In this document: positions 24,685 through 33,363 of the stretch, piece after piece
How positions within the stretch are numbered: position 1 is the first letter of the stretch
How the letters are laid out: each line of letters begins with the position of its first letter
Origin: Verrucomicrobiia bacterium
Lineage (GTDB): Bacteria > Verrucomicrobiota > Verrucomicrobiia > Opitutales > Opitutaceae
Direction of reading: 5' to 3'
DNA: 44,496 bases
Assembly: GCA_011525695.1 (NCBI GenBank)
Contig: WYBX01000074.1
Span: forward strand, 1 to 44,496
Position numbers and translations under genes: made by a program
The notes under the pieces: generated by a model
Told to the model about the DNA's origin: nothing
The model's database searches: none
The model's input: only the letters and a program-made list of their open reading frames with translations

Positions 24685-27054
24685 CTACTCCTCCGGCTTA
24701 CTCGCGTCCGCGGATTCGCCGATCGCGCGAAAGAAGATGCGCCCTTCCGACTCCCATACTGCATAGACGCCACCGCCCGGTGCAGCGCCCAGCGGCGCGT
24801 TCCAACGCAGCCGCCTTTGGATCGCAGGGGCAAACGTGACCGGGGCTGCAAAACGCCCGGACTCCTCGTCGAACAGGGTGAGCATGCCTTCGCCCGACGG
24901 GTGTCGCCGATACGAGACATACAGCCGCCCACGCACGTCGCGCACAAGCGTTGGGTACGTGTATTCCTTGATCCCGGTCCCCAGCTCCGGCCCGAGGATA
25001 ACGTCCTCGCCCGCCGCCGCACGCGCACTCGTCGTATACCAAAGCACATTCACCGGTGAGCCCGTGGCTCCGGCCGCATGGATGACGCCCGAGTCATCGA
25101 TGATCGCGGCCGTTGGTTCGAAGGTCTTCGTCGGCGTACCGCCTGACAATCGCACGGGCGTTCCGCGTGCCACGAGTCCAGCGGAATAGCTTTCGCAGTA
25201 ATGGCCTGCCGCTCCGCGCCGGCCGACCACGAGGAGCGCTCCGCCGGGATGTAACAGCGGATGCGCGACCCAGAGAGCCGTGTCGACCGTCCTCTCCACC
25301 CGCGGGTTTGTGGCAAGATCGACCAGCCTTGCGACCGTCGATCCTCCGCCAGCAAATGCGCCGATGAATGCCAGGGTGCCGTCCGTCGCCAGCCGCGGGT
25401 AGTTCGTCCGGCGTCCCGTCTCCGAATGATCGATGGCAACGACCGGCACTCTCCAGGAGTCCCCGCGGTAGTTAGTATACCAGACCTTCCGGGCGGCACC
25501 GGTGAATCCACGCGTGAACACGAGGTGCAACGTCCCCGCCGCGTCGCACACGGGATGCGGCGAGTTGAACTCGGCGTCGGCCGACACCTCGCCGGCGGGT
25601 AGCGGAATACGACCCGCTGCTCCGAAGCGTCCGCCGGGCGCGCGCTGGCGGTGGAGAATCTCGCCGCCGTCCATGTAGACCACATGGGTGGTGCCATCGG
25701 GACTCACCGCGACGCCAGGCGTGATTCCCGGCCCGAGATCTTCGATCTTTCCCCAGGCGTTCCATTCTGCGGACTTCACCGCTGCAGGCGCGCCGATCTT
25801 CTGCAGGTACCAGCGCTCCTCGCCATCGCGGACGAGCGCAACGACGCCGGGTCCCGGAACATCCGCCACCGACGGTCCCTGCCGCAGCGTGCCCTGGGGC
25901 GCCGGGTTCCTCGGGAGCAGTGGAACATAGCCACGCTGCCATCCGCCCTGGCGGAGATGCCACGCGACATACGCGCGCCGATCCGCCGGATTCAACGCCA
26001 CCACGTAGGCGGTGCCGGTTGCCACATCGAACGCGGTGACCGGATGCACTCCGCTTTCCTGGCCACGCTTCGTACCGGCAAAGCCGCCGAGAAACGTCGC
26101 CGCCAGCGGCGCGTCGGCCCGGCCGATCGCCGCCCACACGCCTACTGGGCCCTCGAACTTCTCACGCACGTTTCCGGCCACGACGAAAAGCCCGTCCGTT
26201 TCCGCGTTGAAGTCGGCGCCTTCGTTCTGGGTCGAGAGGCTGGTAAGGCGATCGCTCCCCGCGGAGACACTTTGGTCAGCGGAGAACGCGTCCCCCGCAG
26301 ATACCGGACCGGCGATCCGCCATTCGCGGCCCTGCGCCTGCCAGAGAAGGAAGAATCCGCGGCCTGGAGCGAACTCCACCTTCGGTGCACTGGACCAGTG
26401 CGCGGCGAGGCTGCGCGGTTCGCTCCACGCGCCCTCCGGTGTCCGCCAACGATAATAAAAACTCGGGTTGTGGCGCTCCTTGCGAAGTGCGTTTGGGCGG
26501 CCGACCCAGAAACAGACCAGCGCGTGGCCCCGGGCATCCACCGCAATATCGGCCACGTAGGCACGCTCACGCTCGGGGAAGTCCGCCGCGTCGGCAAACT
26601 TCTCGGCCGGCAGCCAGCGACCGCCCGCCCGCGTCGTGTAATAGCTGCGCGTGGCCTTGCTCGTCGTGCCGGCGGTGAACACCACGTGCGGCTGGCCCGC
26701 CGAATCAACGTCCATCCGCACGCCGTTCACCGAATCGATGTCGGTGATCTTCTCCTCCGGACCGAGCCGGTCCGGACCCGGGCCGCTCCGGTACTTGCCG
26801 CCGTAGATGACGTGCAGCGTGCCATCGTCCGCCGTCGTGACGAATCCATCCGCCCCGCCCTCGCCAATGGCGACCCCGGCCGGCGCCGGGCTGGCCGGCG
26901 GACGTTCGCTCGCGGCGGGTGGGCCTGGCTCCGGTGCGCGCTGCACGAGATGACGACCGTCCTCCGCCACGTCCAGCGGCAGAGGCTGTCCGGCGCGGGC
27001 GTCCGGGACCGCCAGGGCAACGGCCAGCGTGGCGAGTGACCGAAGCGCGCTCAT
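24685..27054 (-). CDS. Exported beta-propeller (BNR/sialidase-fold-like) protein
   Basis: 789 residues. A short signal-like start (SLATLAVALAVPDARAG) leads into many repeats of one blade pattern: GTLHVIYGG, GQPHVVFTAG, GHALVCFWVGR, TTHVVYMDGGEILHRQ, GTLHLVFTRGF, GVIHAAGATG, GRLYVSYRRHP and GGVYAVWESEGRIFF. This spacing indicates two stacked or fused beta-propellers of the sialidase/BNR superfamily. I see no Asp-box or neuraminidase arginine triad, so catalysis cannot be claimed; a glycan-binding or polysaccharide-lyase-like role is possible. The start overlaps the stop of the giant fusion gene (27051-27054), so it is translationally coupled to it. Confidence 0.78.
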   Translation of the reverse strand: MSALRSLATLAVALAVPDARAGQPLPLDVAEDGRHLVQRAPEPGPPAASERPPASPAPAGVAIGEGGADGFVTTADDGTLHVIYGGKYRSGPGPDRLGPEEKITDIDSVNGVRMDVDSAGQPHVVFTAGTTSKATRSYYTTRAGGRWLPAEKFADAADFPERERAYVADIAVDARGHALVCFWVGRPNALRKERHNPSFYYRWRTPEGAWSEPRSLAAHWSSAPKVEFAPGRGFFLLWQAQGREWRIAGPVSAGDAFSADQSVSAGSDRLTSLSTQNEGADFNAETDGLFVVAGNVREKFEGPVGVWAAIGRADAPLAATFLGGFAGTKRGQESGVHPVTAFDVATGTAYVVALNPADRRAYVAWHLRQGGWQRGYVPLLPRNPAPQGTLRQGPSVADVPGPGVVALVRDGEERWYLQKIGAPAAVKSAEWNAWGKIEDLGPGITPGVAVSPDGTTHVVYMDGGEILHRQRAPGGRFGAAGRIPLPAGEVSADAEFNSPHPVCDAAGTLHLVFTRGFTGAARKVWYTNYRGDSWRVPVVAIDHSETGRRTNYPRLATDGTLAFIGAFAGGGSTVARLVDLATNPRVERTVDTALWVAHPLLHPGGALLVVGRRGAAGHYCESYSAGLVARGTPVRLSGGTPTKTFEPTAAIIDDSGVIHAAGATGSPVNVLWYTTSARAAAGEDVILGPELGTGIKEYTYPTLVRDVRGRLYVSYRRHPSGEGMLTLFDEESGRFAAPVTFAPAIQRRLRWNAPLGAAPGGGVYAVWESEGRIFFRAIGESADASKPEE

Positions 27055-30000
27055 CGTGCCGGTTCGTTGTCCGCCTTCAGCACCGCCTCACAGGCGAGCC
27101 CGAGGAACTCTTCGTAGCTCCATTGGCCGCTGCCGCCGGTTTGCCGCGTGACGACCAGATCAAGACTGGGCACGAAGGCGATCAACTGCCCGCCGGAACC
27201 GCGCTTGAAACGCGCATCGCCGGGAATGCTCGCGCTGCCCGGCTCGGGCCGGCCGGTGAGCCACGTGGGCCGCTCCCATGCGTGGGAGTAGTGCGAAGGC
27301 TCACGGCCGGTGCGCAACTCCGCGCCGCCGCGGACATCGTGCGTCGGCGCCGCGGTTTCCTCGACAAACCAGGCGGGTACAATCGGGCGCCCGTTCCAAC
27401 GGCCACCGCGCAGCAGGCAGTAGGCAATCCGCGCGAGGTCGCGCGCCGGCATCCCCATGTTGTGGTTCGGGTGGCGGCCGATTTCCCCGCTGCCGTCGAA
27501 ATACTGAAACCACCAGTGCTCGCACCCGATCGGTTTGAAAAGGTGCTGGATCGCGAATTGATCGTACGGTTGCCCGGTCACGGTTTCGCACACCAGCGCG
27601 GCATGATAGATGGCGAGCGTCGAATAGCCCGAGCCGGTGCCCGGATCGAACGCGAGCCGGGCGGTGCGCGAATCCCCGCTGTGCCCGAGCACATAGTCCC
27701 ACGTGCCCAGATTCGAGGCGCCGGTGGATTCGGGGCAGATACCCGAGGTCGTGTTGAAGAGCTGCCGCACGGTGATTTCGGCCTTGCGCGGATCGCTCAG
27801 CGGCTGGGCCCAGGGAATGAAGTCGAACGCCCGATCGTCGAACGACATCTTTCGCGGCAGCCCGCCCTGCTGGCTGAGATCCGACGCAATGGCGAGCACG
27901 GTGGCGCAGATCGCCTTCGACACCGACGCGACGCGCCGGGAGTCGGTGATGGCACTGTTGCCGCGCTCGACTTCGAGGACAATCCGCCCATGGCGGATGA
28001 CAACGGCCGCGAAGTCACGCTTGTCCGAGGCGAGCAGCCACTCGCGGAGGGCGTCGAGTTTCGCCGGATCCATCCCGCCAAGCTCGCGAATCTCATCCTC
28101 GTTCGCGGCCTTCCGCCAGCCACCCTGGGATTCCGGCGGGGGAAAATAACGCCCCACGCCGGACGGGAGCCGGACCGCGGCGGGGACAAAAATCGTCACT
28201 CGCGCGATGCGCGAATCGGCGTGCCCGTCGTTGACCTTCCATGTGAACTCGTCCGCGCCGGCGAAGCCTGGCTTGGGGGTGTAGAATCGGTCGTTGTTGT
28301 CGCCGGCCAGCGTGCCGTGCTTCGGCGGCTCCACGATGGTGTAGGTGTAGGGACCGGGACCGTCGGCATCAGTAATCGCAAGCTGGATGTAGAGCTCGGC
28401 CCCGTCGCGCGTCCGCACTTTCTGATCCGGCGCCGCGGGGGGGTCATTGGCCGCCGGGGCGGCGATTGCGGCGACGCCGGCGGATGGACGGCGCGCGGCG
28501 GCGGTTGCAGCGATGTCGGGAAACCGTATCCACGCTGCTGCTTCGGCGCCGATGCCGGCGGGCCGCCCAAACGCGCGGTTGCCCCCAGCGGCGAACGTGT
28601 GCGTCTCCTCACTGCGCGCGCCGGTCCGGCAGTCAAGCCACGTCACGAGGCAGCGGCCCGCGGGCAGGTCGCGGAGCCCGAGGGATCCGTCGGCACGTTC
28701 GGTGTAGGCGAGATAGCTTCGGCCCGCATCGGCGAGCACGTAGGTCGTGGCGCCCGTCGCGAGCGCGTCAGCTGGGACCATCGTGGTGAAATCCGTGGCT
28801 TCGAAAAAGCGCTGCAGGTGCCGGCACTGCGCGAGCATCTCGTGCGATGCCCGGGCCACATCGAGATTGTACAGGATCGGCATGACGCCGGCCATGGCGG
28901 AGGCCCAGGCATGGCGGCGCACGCCGTCAGCATCGGTCGGGGCCGCGGTGCTCTCGGCATAGATGACGTTATAGCGACCCTCCGCCCGGTGGAACGCCTC
29001 GACCGCACCGGCATGCGCCTCCGCCCCCGCCTGGTTGTATTGCATCGAGAAATGGTCCAAGGCCCCGCCCGGCCGCCAGGCCTTGAAGATCGTGCCGGAC
29101 TGGTGGTGGTTGCCGATGGGATGGGCGTGTTCGTCCGCCTGCCGGATGATTCGGGCGAGCCCCTGCACCCGGGCGGTGCTGTAGCGCTCCTCCGATTCCT
29201 CCGCCACGACCCAGATGAGATTCCGGTGGTGCTTGAACCGGCGGACCAGGGTCTCGAAATACGCCCGCTCCTCCGGGCCGACGTTGTCCCCCGTGTCCCA
29301 GATGCGGGCGCCATCGTCGTAGAACTGGAAATAGATCACGATGCCCTGCTCGTCCATCCGTGTGAACCAGCGCTCCCACTGGTCGAGGATCCGGGTGTCG
29401 AGCCCGCGTGCCGGGTCGGAATCGACGAAGGGGTTGTGCGTGCGATCCTCGCGCGCATCGCCGCCATGGGTGCGGACGGTCTGCAGGTAGAGGCAATTGC
29501 CTCCGTGGGTGACGAGCTGGTCGATCAGTGCCAGCTGATCGCCGTCACGCGTGCCGTCCGCCTTGCGCGTGCCGCGGTAGAGGAAATCCTCGGGCTCACC
29601 GGGACCGCAGATGAAAACCGGGCGACCCTGGTGCCGCCGCAGCCAGCGGGGGTCCTGCGGATCGATCACAATCTGTCCGCGCATCGGCTGCACGGCGGAT
29701 GACCCCGCGCGCAACTGCTGCAATCGCGCGACGTACGCCGTCAGATCGAGCGGATAGTCGCGGACGCCGTTCTTGTGATACCCCCGGGCGGCTAGGTCCG
29801 CTTGCCGATCGAGGCTCCAGAGCACGGGCGAGACATCGCCGTCGCCGAAGTAAGGGTACGCGGGCTGTGGGCTCGTCCACGGCTGGCCGGCGGCAAAATG
29901 GGTGTAGGTGACGTGGTCCCAGTCCCAGTCGTGGTTCACGTGGCGAAACCGGGCGACCCCCGCCACATCCGCGGTGGCGCCGGCCTTGAGTCCTTCCTTG

Positions 30001-30512
30001 TCATGGATGTGCAGGACCAACTCGGCGCGCGTGATCGTCGCATCACCCGGGATTTCGCTGAGGTCGGCCTTCATGAAGGCGACGCGTCCGGGGGAATCCT
30101 TCGAGAAGAAATGATGCTTGTGTCCCTCGCGCCCGGGCCCGAGGTCCGGATGGCCGGCCCATCGCACGTCGCCAGGCTCGTTGCCACGCTGGAGAAAGAA
30201 CGCCTGCGGCCACTCGCTGCCGTCGACCCCGTGCTGCCAGGTCTTCGTGTGCGCGCGGCCCTGTGCGGTCCACGCGACCACGAGTTTCGGCTTCAACTCG
30301 GGCCGGCTCATCCAGGAAAACCACGCGAGCCGGCCTTCCATCATCAGGTTCACCAGCAGCCGGCCGGGCGGCACACTCAGAGGCGCTGCTGCGACTTCCG
30401 TGGATCGCGCCGCCGTCGGATCGCCGGCGGCAGGTGGCTTGGGCTCAGGGCTGGCGGCGACGGCGGCCGCGCAGGCGACCGCGGCCAGGAAGAACAGTGG
30501 GCCGGCTTTCAT
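27051..30512 (-). CDS. Giant exported fusion: DNRLRE-like/TIM-barrel glycosidase + cadherin-like + serine hydrolase (beta-lactamase fold)
   Basis: 1153 residues. Signal peptide MKAGPLFFLAAVACAAAVAA. Residues about 50-230 form a DNRLRE-like beta domain (DATITRAELVLHIHDKEGL). About 260-600 is a TIM-barrel of DUF4038/DUF5060 type (LYLQTVRTHGGDAREDRTHN; WERWFTRMDEQGIVIYFQFY), with two glutamates at likely catalytic positions, WVVAEESEERY and NVIYAESTAAP. About 690-790 is a cadherin/Big_9-like module (YTYTIVEPPKHGTLAGDNND, FTPKPGFAGADEF-like YTPKPGFAGADEFTWKVNDG). The C-terminal 350 residues are a class C beta-lactamase-fold serine hydrolase with S863-V-S-K866 nucleophile motif. The usual Y-x-N is Y963-S-T965, and KRGSGGQ stands for the KTG-type strand. 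Its start overlaps the cupin stop (ATGA). It probably removes both a glycosidic and an ester substituent from one substrate; that is inference. Confidence 0.85.
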   Translation of the reverse strand: MKAGPLFFLAAVACAAAVAASPEPKPPAAGDPTAARSTEVAAAPLSVPPGRLLVNLMMEGRLAWFSWMSRPELKPKLVVAWTAQGRAHTKTWQHGVDGSEWPQAFFLQRGNEPGDVRWAGHPDLGPGREGHKHHFFSKDSPGRVAFMKADLSEIPGDATITRAELVLHIHDKEGLKAGATADVAGVARFRHVNHDWDWDHVTYTHFAAGQPWTSPQPAYPYFGDGDVSPVLWSLDRQADLAARGYHKNGVRDYPLDLTAYVARLQQLRAGSSAVQPMRGQIVIDPQDPRWLRRHQGRPVFICGPGEPEDFLYRGTRKADGTRDGDQLALIDQLVTHGGNCLYLQTVRTHGGDAREDRTHNPFVDSDPARGLDTRILDQWERWFTRMDEQGIVIYFQFYDDGARIWDTGDNVGPEERAYFETLVRRFKHHRNLIWVVAEESEERYSTARVQGLARIIRQADEHAHPIGNHHQSGTIFKAWRPGGALDHFSMQYNQAGAEAHAGAVEAFHRAEGRYNVIYAESTAAPTDADGVRRHAWASAMAGVMPILYNLDVARASHEMLAQCRHLQRFFEATDFTTMVPADALATGATTYVLADAGRSYLAYTERADGSLGLRDLPAGRCLVTWLDCRTGARSEETHTFAAGGNRAFGRPAGIGAEAAAWIRFPDIAATAAARRPSAGVAAIAAPAANDPPAAPDQKVRTRDGAELYIQLAITDADGPGPYTYTIVEPPKHGTLAGDNNDRFYTPKPGFAGADEFTWKVNDGHADSRIARVTIFVPAAVRLPSGVGRYFPPPESQGGWRKAANEDEIRELGGMDPAKLDALREWLLASDKRDFAAVVIRHGRIVLEVERGNSAITDSRRVASVSKAICATVLAIASDLSQQGGLPRKMSFDDRAFDFIPWAQPLSDPRKAEITVRQLFNTTSGICPESTGASNLGTWDYVLGHSGDSRTARLAFDPGTGSGYSTLAIYHAALVCETVTGQPYDQFAIQHLFKPIGCEHWWFQYFDGSGEIGRHPNHNMGMPARDLARIAYCLLRGGRWNGRPIVPAWFVEETAAPTHDVRGGAELRTGREPSHYSHAWERPTWLTGRPEPGSASIPGDARFKRGSGGQLIAFVPSLDLVVTRQTGGSGQWSYEEFLGLACEAVLKADNEPAR

Positions 30513-31078
30513 CGCGCCCCGGCCTCCACTTCGTCGTCCTCGCTGATCACCGTCTGCCGCACGATCGCCGGATCGGTGAAGCGATCGAGGCCGTCGCGGA
30601 CGCAGGTCGAGAAACTGTAGAACACCGCGCCGCCATCCCGCGCCTGGAACCAGTGCTTCGTGCCGGGCGGCAGCGTGAGCTGATCGCAGGGCTTCAGCAC
30701 AATCTCGTGCCGGCAGGAGTAGCAGCCGGCCTTGCCCGCTGGCACCCAACCTTCGCGCATCGTGTCCGGGCCGGGTATGAAGAAGAGCAGCGTGCCGGCG
30801 ATCACGCGGATCGTCTCCTCCTTTCCGGGATCACCACCGACGGGCGGATGCCAGTGCTCGGGTTCCGTCTGGTGCGGCAGCATCACGAGGACCTTCGCGC
30901 TGATTCGCTCGGTGGCAAACATCGTGAAGACCTGCACGCCCTCGACCGCGACATGGCTGAGCCCGAAGTCGACGACCTCGATGCGTGCGGCCTCGGCCGC
31001 GGTCAGCTGGATGCCGGCGGCACGGATCGCCGCTGCGGCTTGCTCCTGCACCCGTTCGTATTCGCTGCGTTTGATCAT
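30509..31078 (-). CDS. Cupin, D-lyxose/D-mannose isomerase-like
   Basis: 189 residues, single-domain cupin. Likely metal ligands are H75 and H77 (EHWHPP), E87 or E88 (GKEETI) and H142 (GTKHWF), the pattern of the sugar-isomerase cupins. N-terminus MIKRSEYERVQEQAAAAIRA and the block LKPCDQLTLPPGTKHWF resemble D-lyxose ketol-isomerases, which interconvert D-lyxose and D-xylulose or D-mannose and D-fructose. No signal peptide, so cytoplasmic: it acts after sugar import. It follows the MFS gene by 6 bp and overlaps the fusion gene. Family assignment is by fold and neighbourhood; another sugar-isomerase or dehydratase cupin is possible. Confidence 0.68.
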   Translation of the reverse strand: MIKRSEYERVQEQAAAAIRAAGIQLTAAEAARIEVVDFGLSHVAVEGVQVFTMFATERISAKVLVMLPHQTEPEHWHPPVGGDPGKEETIRVIAGTLLFFIPGPDTMREGWVPAGKAGCYSCRHEIVLKPCDQLTLPPGTKHWFQARDGGAVFYSFSTCVRDGLDRFTDPAIVRQTVISEDDEVEAGAR

Positions 31079-31084
31079 GAAAGC

Positions 31085-32509
31085 TCAGAAGACCTTGGGC
31101 CCGACCACGAGGACCACGACCAGCACGATCAGGCCGATGAGGATCGCCACCCGCAGACGCGTGGGTCCGGGCGAGCCGGCGCCGCTGGTCCGCCGGGGAT
31201 TCATGCCGAGCCAGGCCGTGGCGGCGAGGAGGTTCAGGCCGGCGGCAAATACAAAGAACGCGTTGGCCGTGCCCGGCTCCGTGGCGACGACCGGCAGGGT
31301 GACGTTCGCCACAAACCACGGAAACAGCATCGCGCTCGCCGCCGAGCCGAGATTGCCAATCATGTTCATCGCGCCGGATACCGCGCCCGAGTGCGCGCCG
31401 CCAATATCCATGCAGAATGCCCAGCTCGGGCTGATTGTCATTTCCACGCCGAACACCGCGACACTGAAACAGAGCACGAAGGCGAGCGCCGAGTCCGGCG
31501 ACACCATCGCACAGAGGACGAGCCCGACCGCACTGAGGACGAAGCCGGCAATCGCCGGCCCGCGACGCGAACCAATGGTGGCTCCCCGGCGATGCAGCGT
31601 GGTCACCAGCCAGCCGGAAAACCACTGCGCCAGCGCGCCGGCGACGAGCGGCACCGGCGCGAGCGCCGCGGCCCCGGATCCCCAGCGGGTCTGAAGGTAC
31701 GGCAGCAGCCAGGTGAAGCTGATGAAGAACGTCACATTGCTCGCGATGTACTGGAACATCGCCAGGAGCAGGTTCGTGGAGGCGAGGATGCCCCACAGCG
31801 GTGCGGCCGGCCGGCTGGCCGACGGCGCCGGCGGCTGATCGGCGCGGATGAGCGCGAGTTCGGCGGCATTGACCCCGCGATGCTGCGCCGGGTCGTCTCG
31901 AAACCACAAATACCAGGCCGCGGCCCACACCAATCCGGTCGCGCCCGCAACGATGAACATCCACCGCCAGCCGATGAGCACGACCAGCCAGGGCAGCAGC
32001 AGGAGTGAAAGCGCCGCCCCGGCTCGTGCGCCGGAATGGAAGATGCCCTGCGCGATGCCGCGCTCCCGCGCCGGCAGCCAGGCGTAGAGCGCGCGCGTGG
32101 CCCCGGGAAAGGCCCCGGCTTCGCCCACCCCAAACAGAAACCGGATCACGAGCAGCGAGACGGCATTGAACGCGAGCCCCGTCAGCGCCGTGAAGACGCT
32201 CCACAGGCCGACAACCCACGCCAGCACGTGACGCGGGCCGTAGCGATCCGCCATCCAGCCCGCGGGAATCTGCAGGAGCGCATAACCGATCGCGAAGACT
32301 CCGAACACGTGGCCCATCATCTGATCGCTGATCGCCAGATCGCGCTTGATGTCTCCCGCGGCCACCGAGATGCAGACCCGGTCGATGTACGTGTTCAGCG
32401 TATGGAGGAAGACCAACCCGATGAGGATGAACCGCCGGCGCGTGGGCCGGCCCCCGCATGGAGTCACGGGGGCGCCGGGGACGGGAAGGGCGTCAGCGTC
32501 AGATGGCAT
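31085..32509 (-). CDS. MFS transporter of the anion:cation symporter (hexuronate/galactonate) type
   Basis: 474 residues with 12 predicted membrane helices. The first helix GLVFLHTLNTYIDRVCISVA is followed by LAISDQMMGHVFGVFAIGYA, the RYG-type loop AGWMADRYGPRHVLAWVVGL, and RFLFGVGEAGAFPGATRALY, which match the ACS/hexuronate (ExuT, DgoT, sialic-acid) subfamily. The second half has the SFTWLLPYLQTRWG and EMTISPSWAFCMDIGGAHSG blocks. It probably imports an acidic sugar by proton symport. It lies 60 bp after the racemase-like gene and directly before the cupin, consistent with one uptake and catabolic operon. The start at 32509 is the first ATG before a hydrophilic leader. Confidence 0.88.
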   Translation of the reverse strand: MPSDADALPVPGAPVTPCGGRPTRRRFILIGLVFLHTLNTYIDRVCISVAAGDIKRDLAISDQMMGHVFGVFAIGYALLQIPAGWMADRYGPRHVLAWVVGLWSVFTALTGLAFNAVSLLVIRFLFGVGEAGAFPGATRALYAWLPARERGIAQGIFHSGARAGAALSLLLLPWLVVLIGWRWMFIVAGATGLVWAAAWYLWFRDDPAQHRGVNAAELALIRADQPPAPSASRPAAPLWGILASTNLLLAMFQYIASNVTFFISFTWLLPYLQTRWGSGAAALAPVPLVAGALAQWFSGWLVTTLHRRGATIGSRRGPAIAGFVLSAVGLVLCAMVSPDSALAFVLCFSVAVFGVEMTISPSWAFCMDIGGAHSGAVSGAMNMIGNLGSAASAMLFPWFVANVTLPVVATEPGTANAFFVFAAGLNLLAATAWLGMNPRRTSGAGSPGPTRLRVAILIGLIVLVVVLVVGPKVF

Positions 32510-32569
32510 GGGGCGTCAACGATGAGTACGCCCGCGGCGGCAGGGCGAGGCGTTCCTGAGATTTCCGGG

Positions 32570-33280
32570 TCAGCAGGCTGCCTTCGCGGGTGCGGGCGCC
32601 GCGTCACGGCCAGCGGTCGGCATCCGGTCAAACAGTTCGCGCGCATGGGCGAACCCCGAGTGTCCCACCTGCAGGACCGGAACTCCCGGCGGCCGGTGCG
32701 CAATCTGCGCCAGGCTGATCTGGCCGAGCACGATCACGTCGACGCGCTGCGCCAGGCGATCCATCTCGTCCTCCACAAGTCGGTTGTGCTCGGTCCGATC
32801 CCCGGCGAGCAGCGCCGCAAATGCCGGCTCGTTGATCACCGTCTCGATCTGGATCGCACGCCCGGCCGCAGCCGCCTCGCGCTCGAGGAGTCGCCGGGTG
32901 GCCGGAGCACTGGTGGGCACCGTCGCCAGGATCCCCAGCCGCGTGCCCAGGCGGACGGCTTCGCGCGCCATCGGCTCGTCGATGTTGAAAAGCGGCACCG
33001 GACACTCTGCGCGCGCGCGATCAATCGCGACTCCCATGGTCGTGCACGAGGAAAGGATCACGTCCGCGCCGGCTTGCACGGCCGCACCCACATAGTGGCC
33101 CATCCGCTGGATCACCGCCTCGGTGGGTCCGCCGTGCTGCAGCGATTCCGCCAGCAGCGAATCATCCATGATGTTGATGGCCCGGATGTCGGGGTTGGAT
33201 TCGAGCCAGCCGCGGGCGAATGGTTCGATCACCGACTGGTCGTACCAGCTGACCGTGTGAATCATGACGAGGGTGCGCAT
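32570..33280 (-). CDS. Asp/Glu racemase-superfamily enzyme, single active-site Cys
   Basis: 236 residues, cytoplasmic. Motifs of the superfamily: N-terminal MRTLVMIHTVSWYDQSVIEP, first catalytic cysteine C79 in VILSSCTTMGVA, then NIDEPMAREAV, ILATVPTSAPATRRLLERE and VLGQISLAQIA. The second catalytic cysteine of two-base racemases (typically VLGCTG...) is replaced by Q187. One-cysteine members include decarboxylases and isomerases, so racemisation by a two-cysteine mechanism is unlikely. In this operon it may act on a sugar-derived acid. 83 bp separates it from the GH36-like gene. Confidence 0.8.
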   Translation of the reverse strand: MRTLVMIHTVSWYDQSVIEPFARGWLESNPDIRAINIMDDSLLAESLQHGGPTEAVIQRMGHYVGAAVQAGADVILSSCTTMGVAIDRARAECPVPLFNIDEPMAREAVRLGTRLGILATVPTSAPATRRLLEREAAAAGRAIQIETVINEPAFAALLAGDRTEHNRLVEDEMDRLAQRVDVIVLGQISLAQIAHRPPGVPVLQVGHSGFAHARELFDRMPTAGRDAAPAPAKAAC

Positions 33281-33363
33281 AAGAGAAGCGGGTTATGGGT
33301 TTAACGTCCGAATATGTTCATCGCCGTGGATCCCTTGGGGCCAAACGCAGGTTCCATTGCGGC

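Noticed and set aside
26919..29702. Plus-strand 927-codon frame
   Set aside because: Antisense to the fusion and propeller genes, low-complexity Arg/Gly/Ala/Val; the minus strand has clear signal peptides and catalytic motifs.
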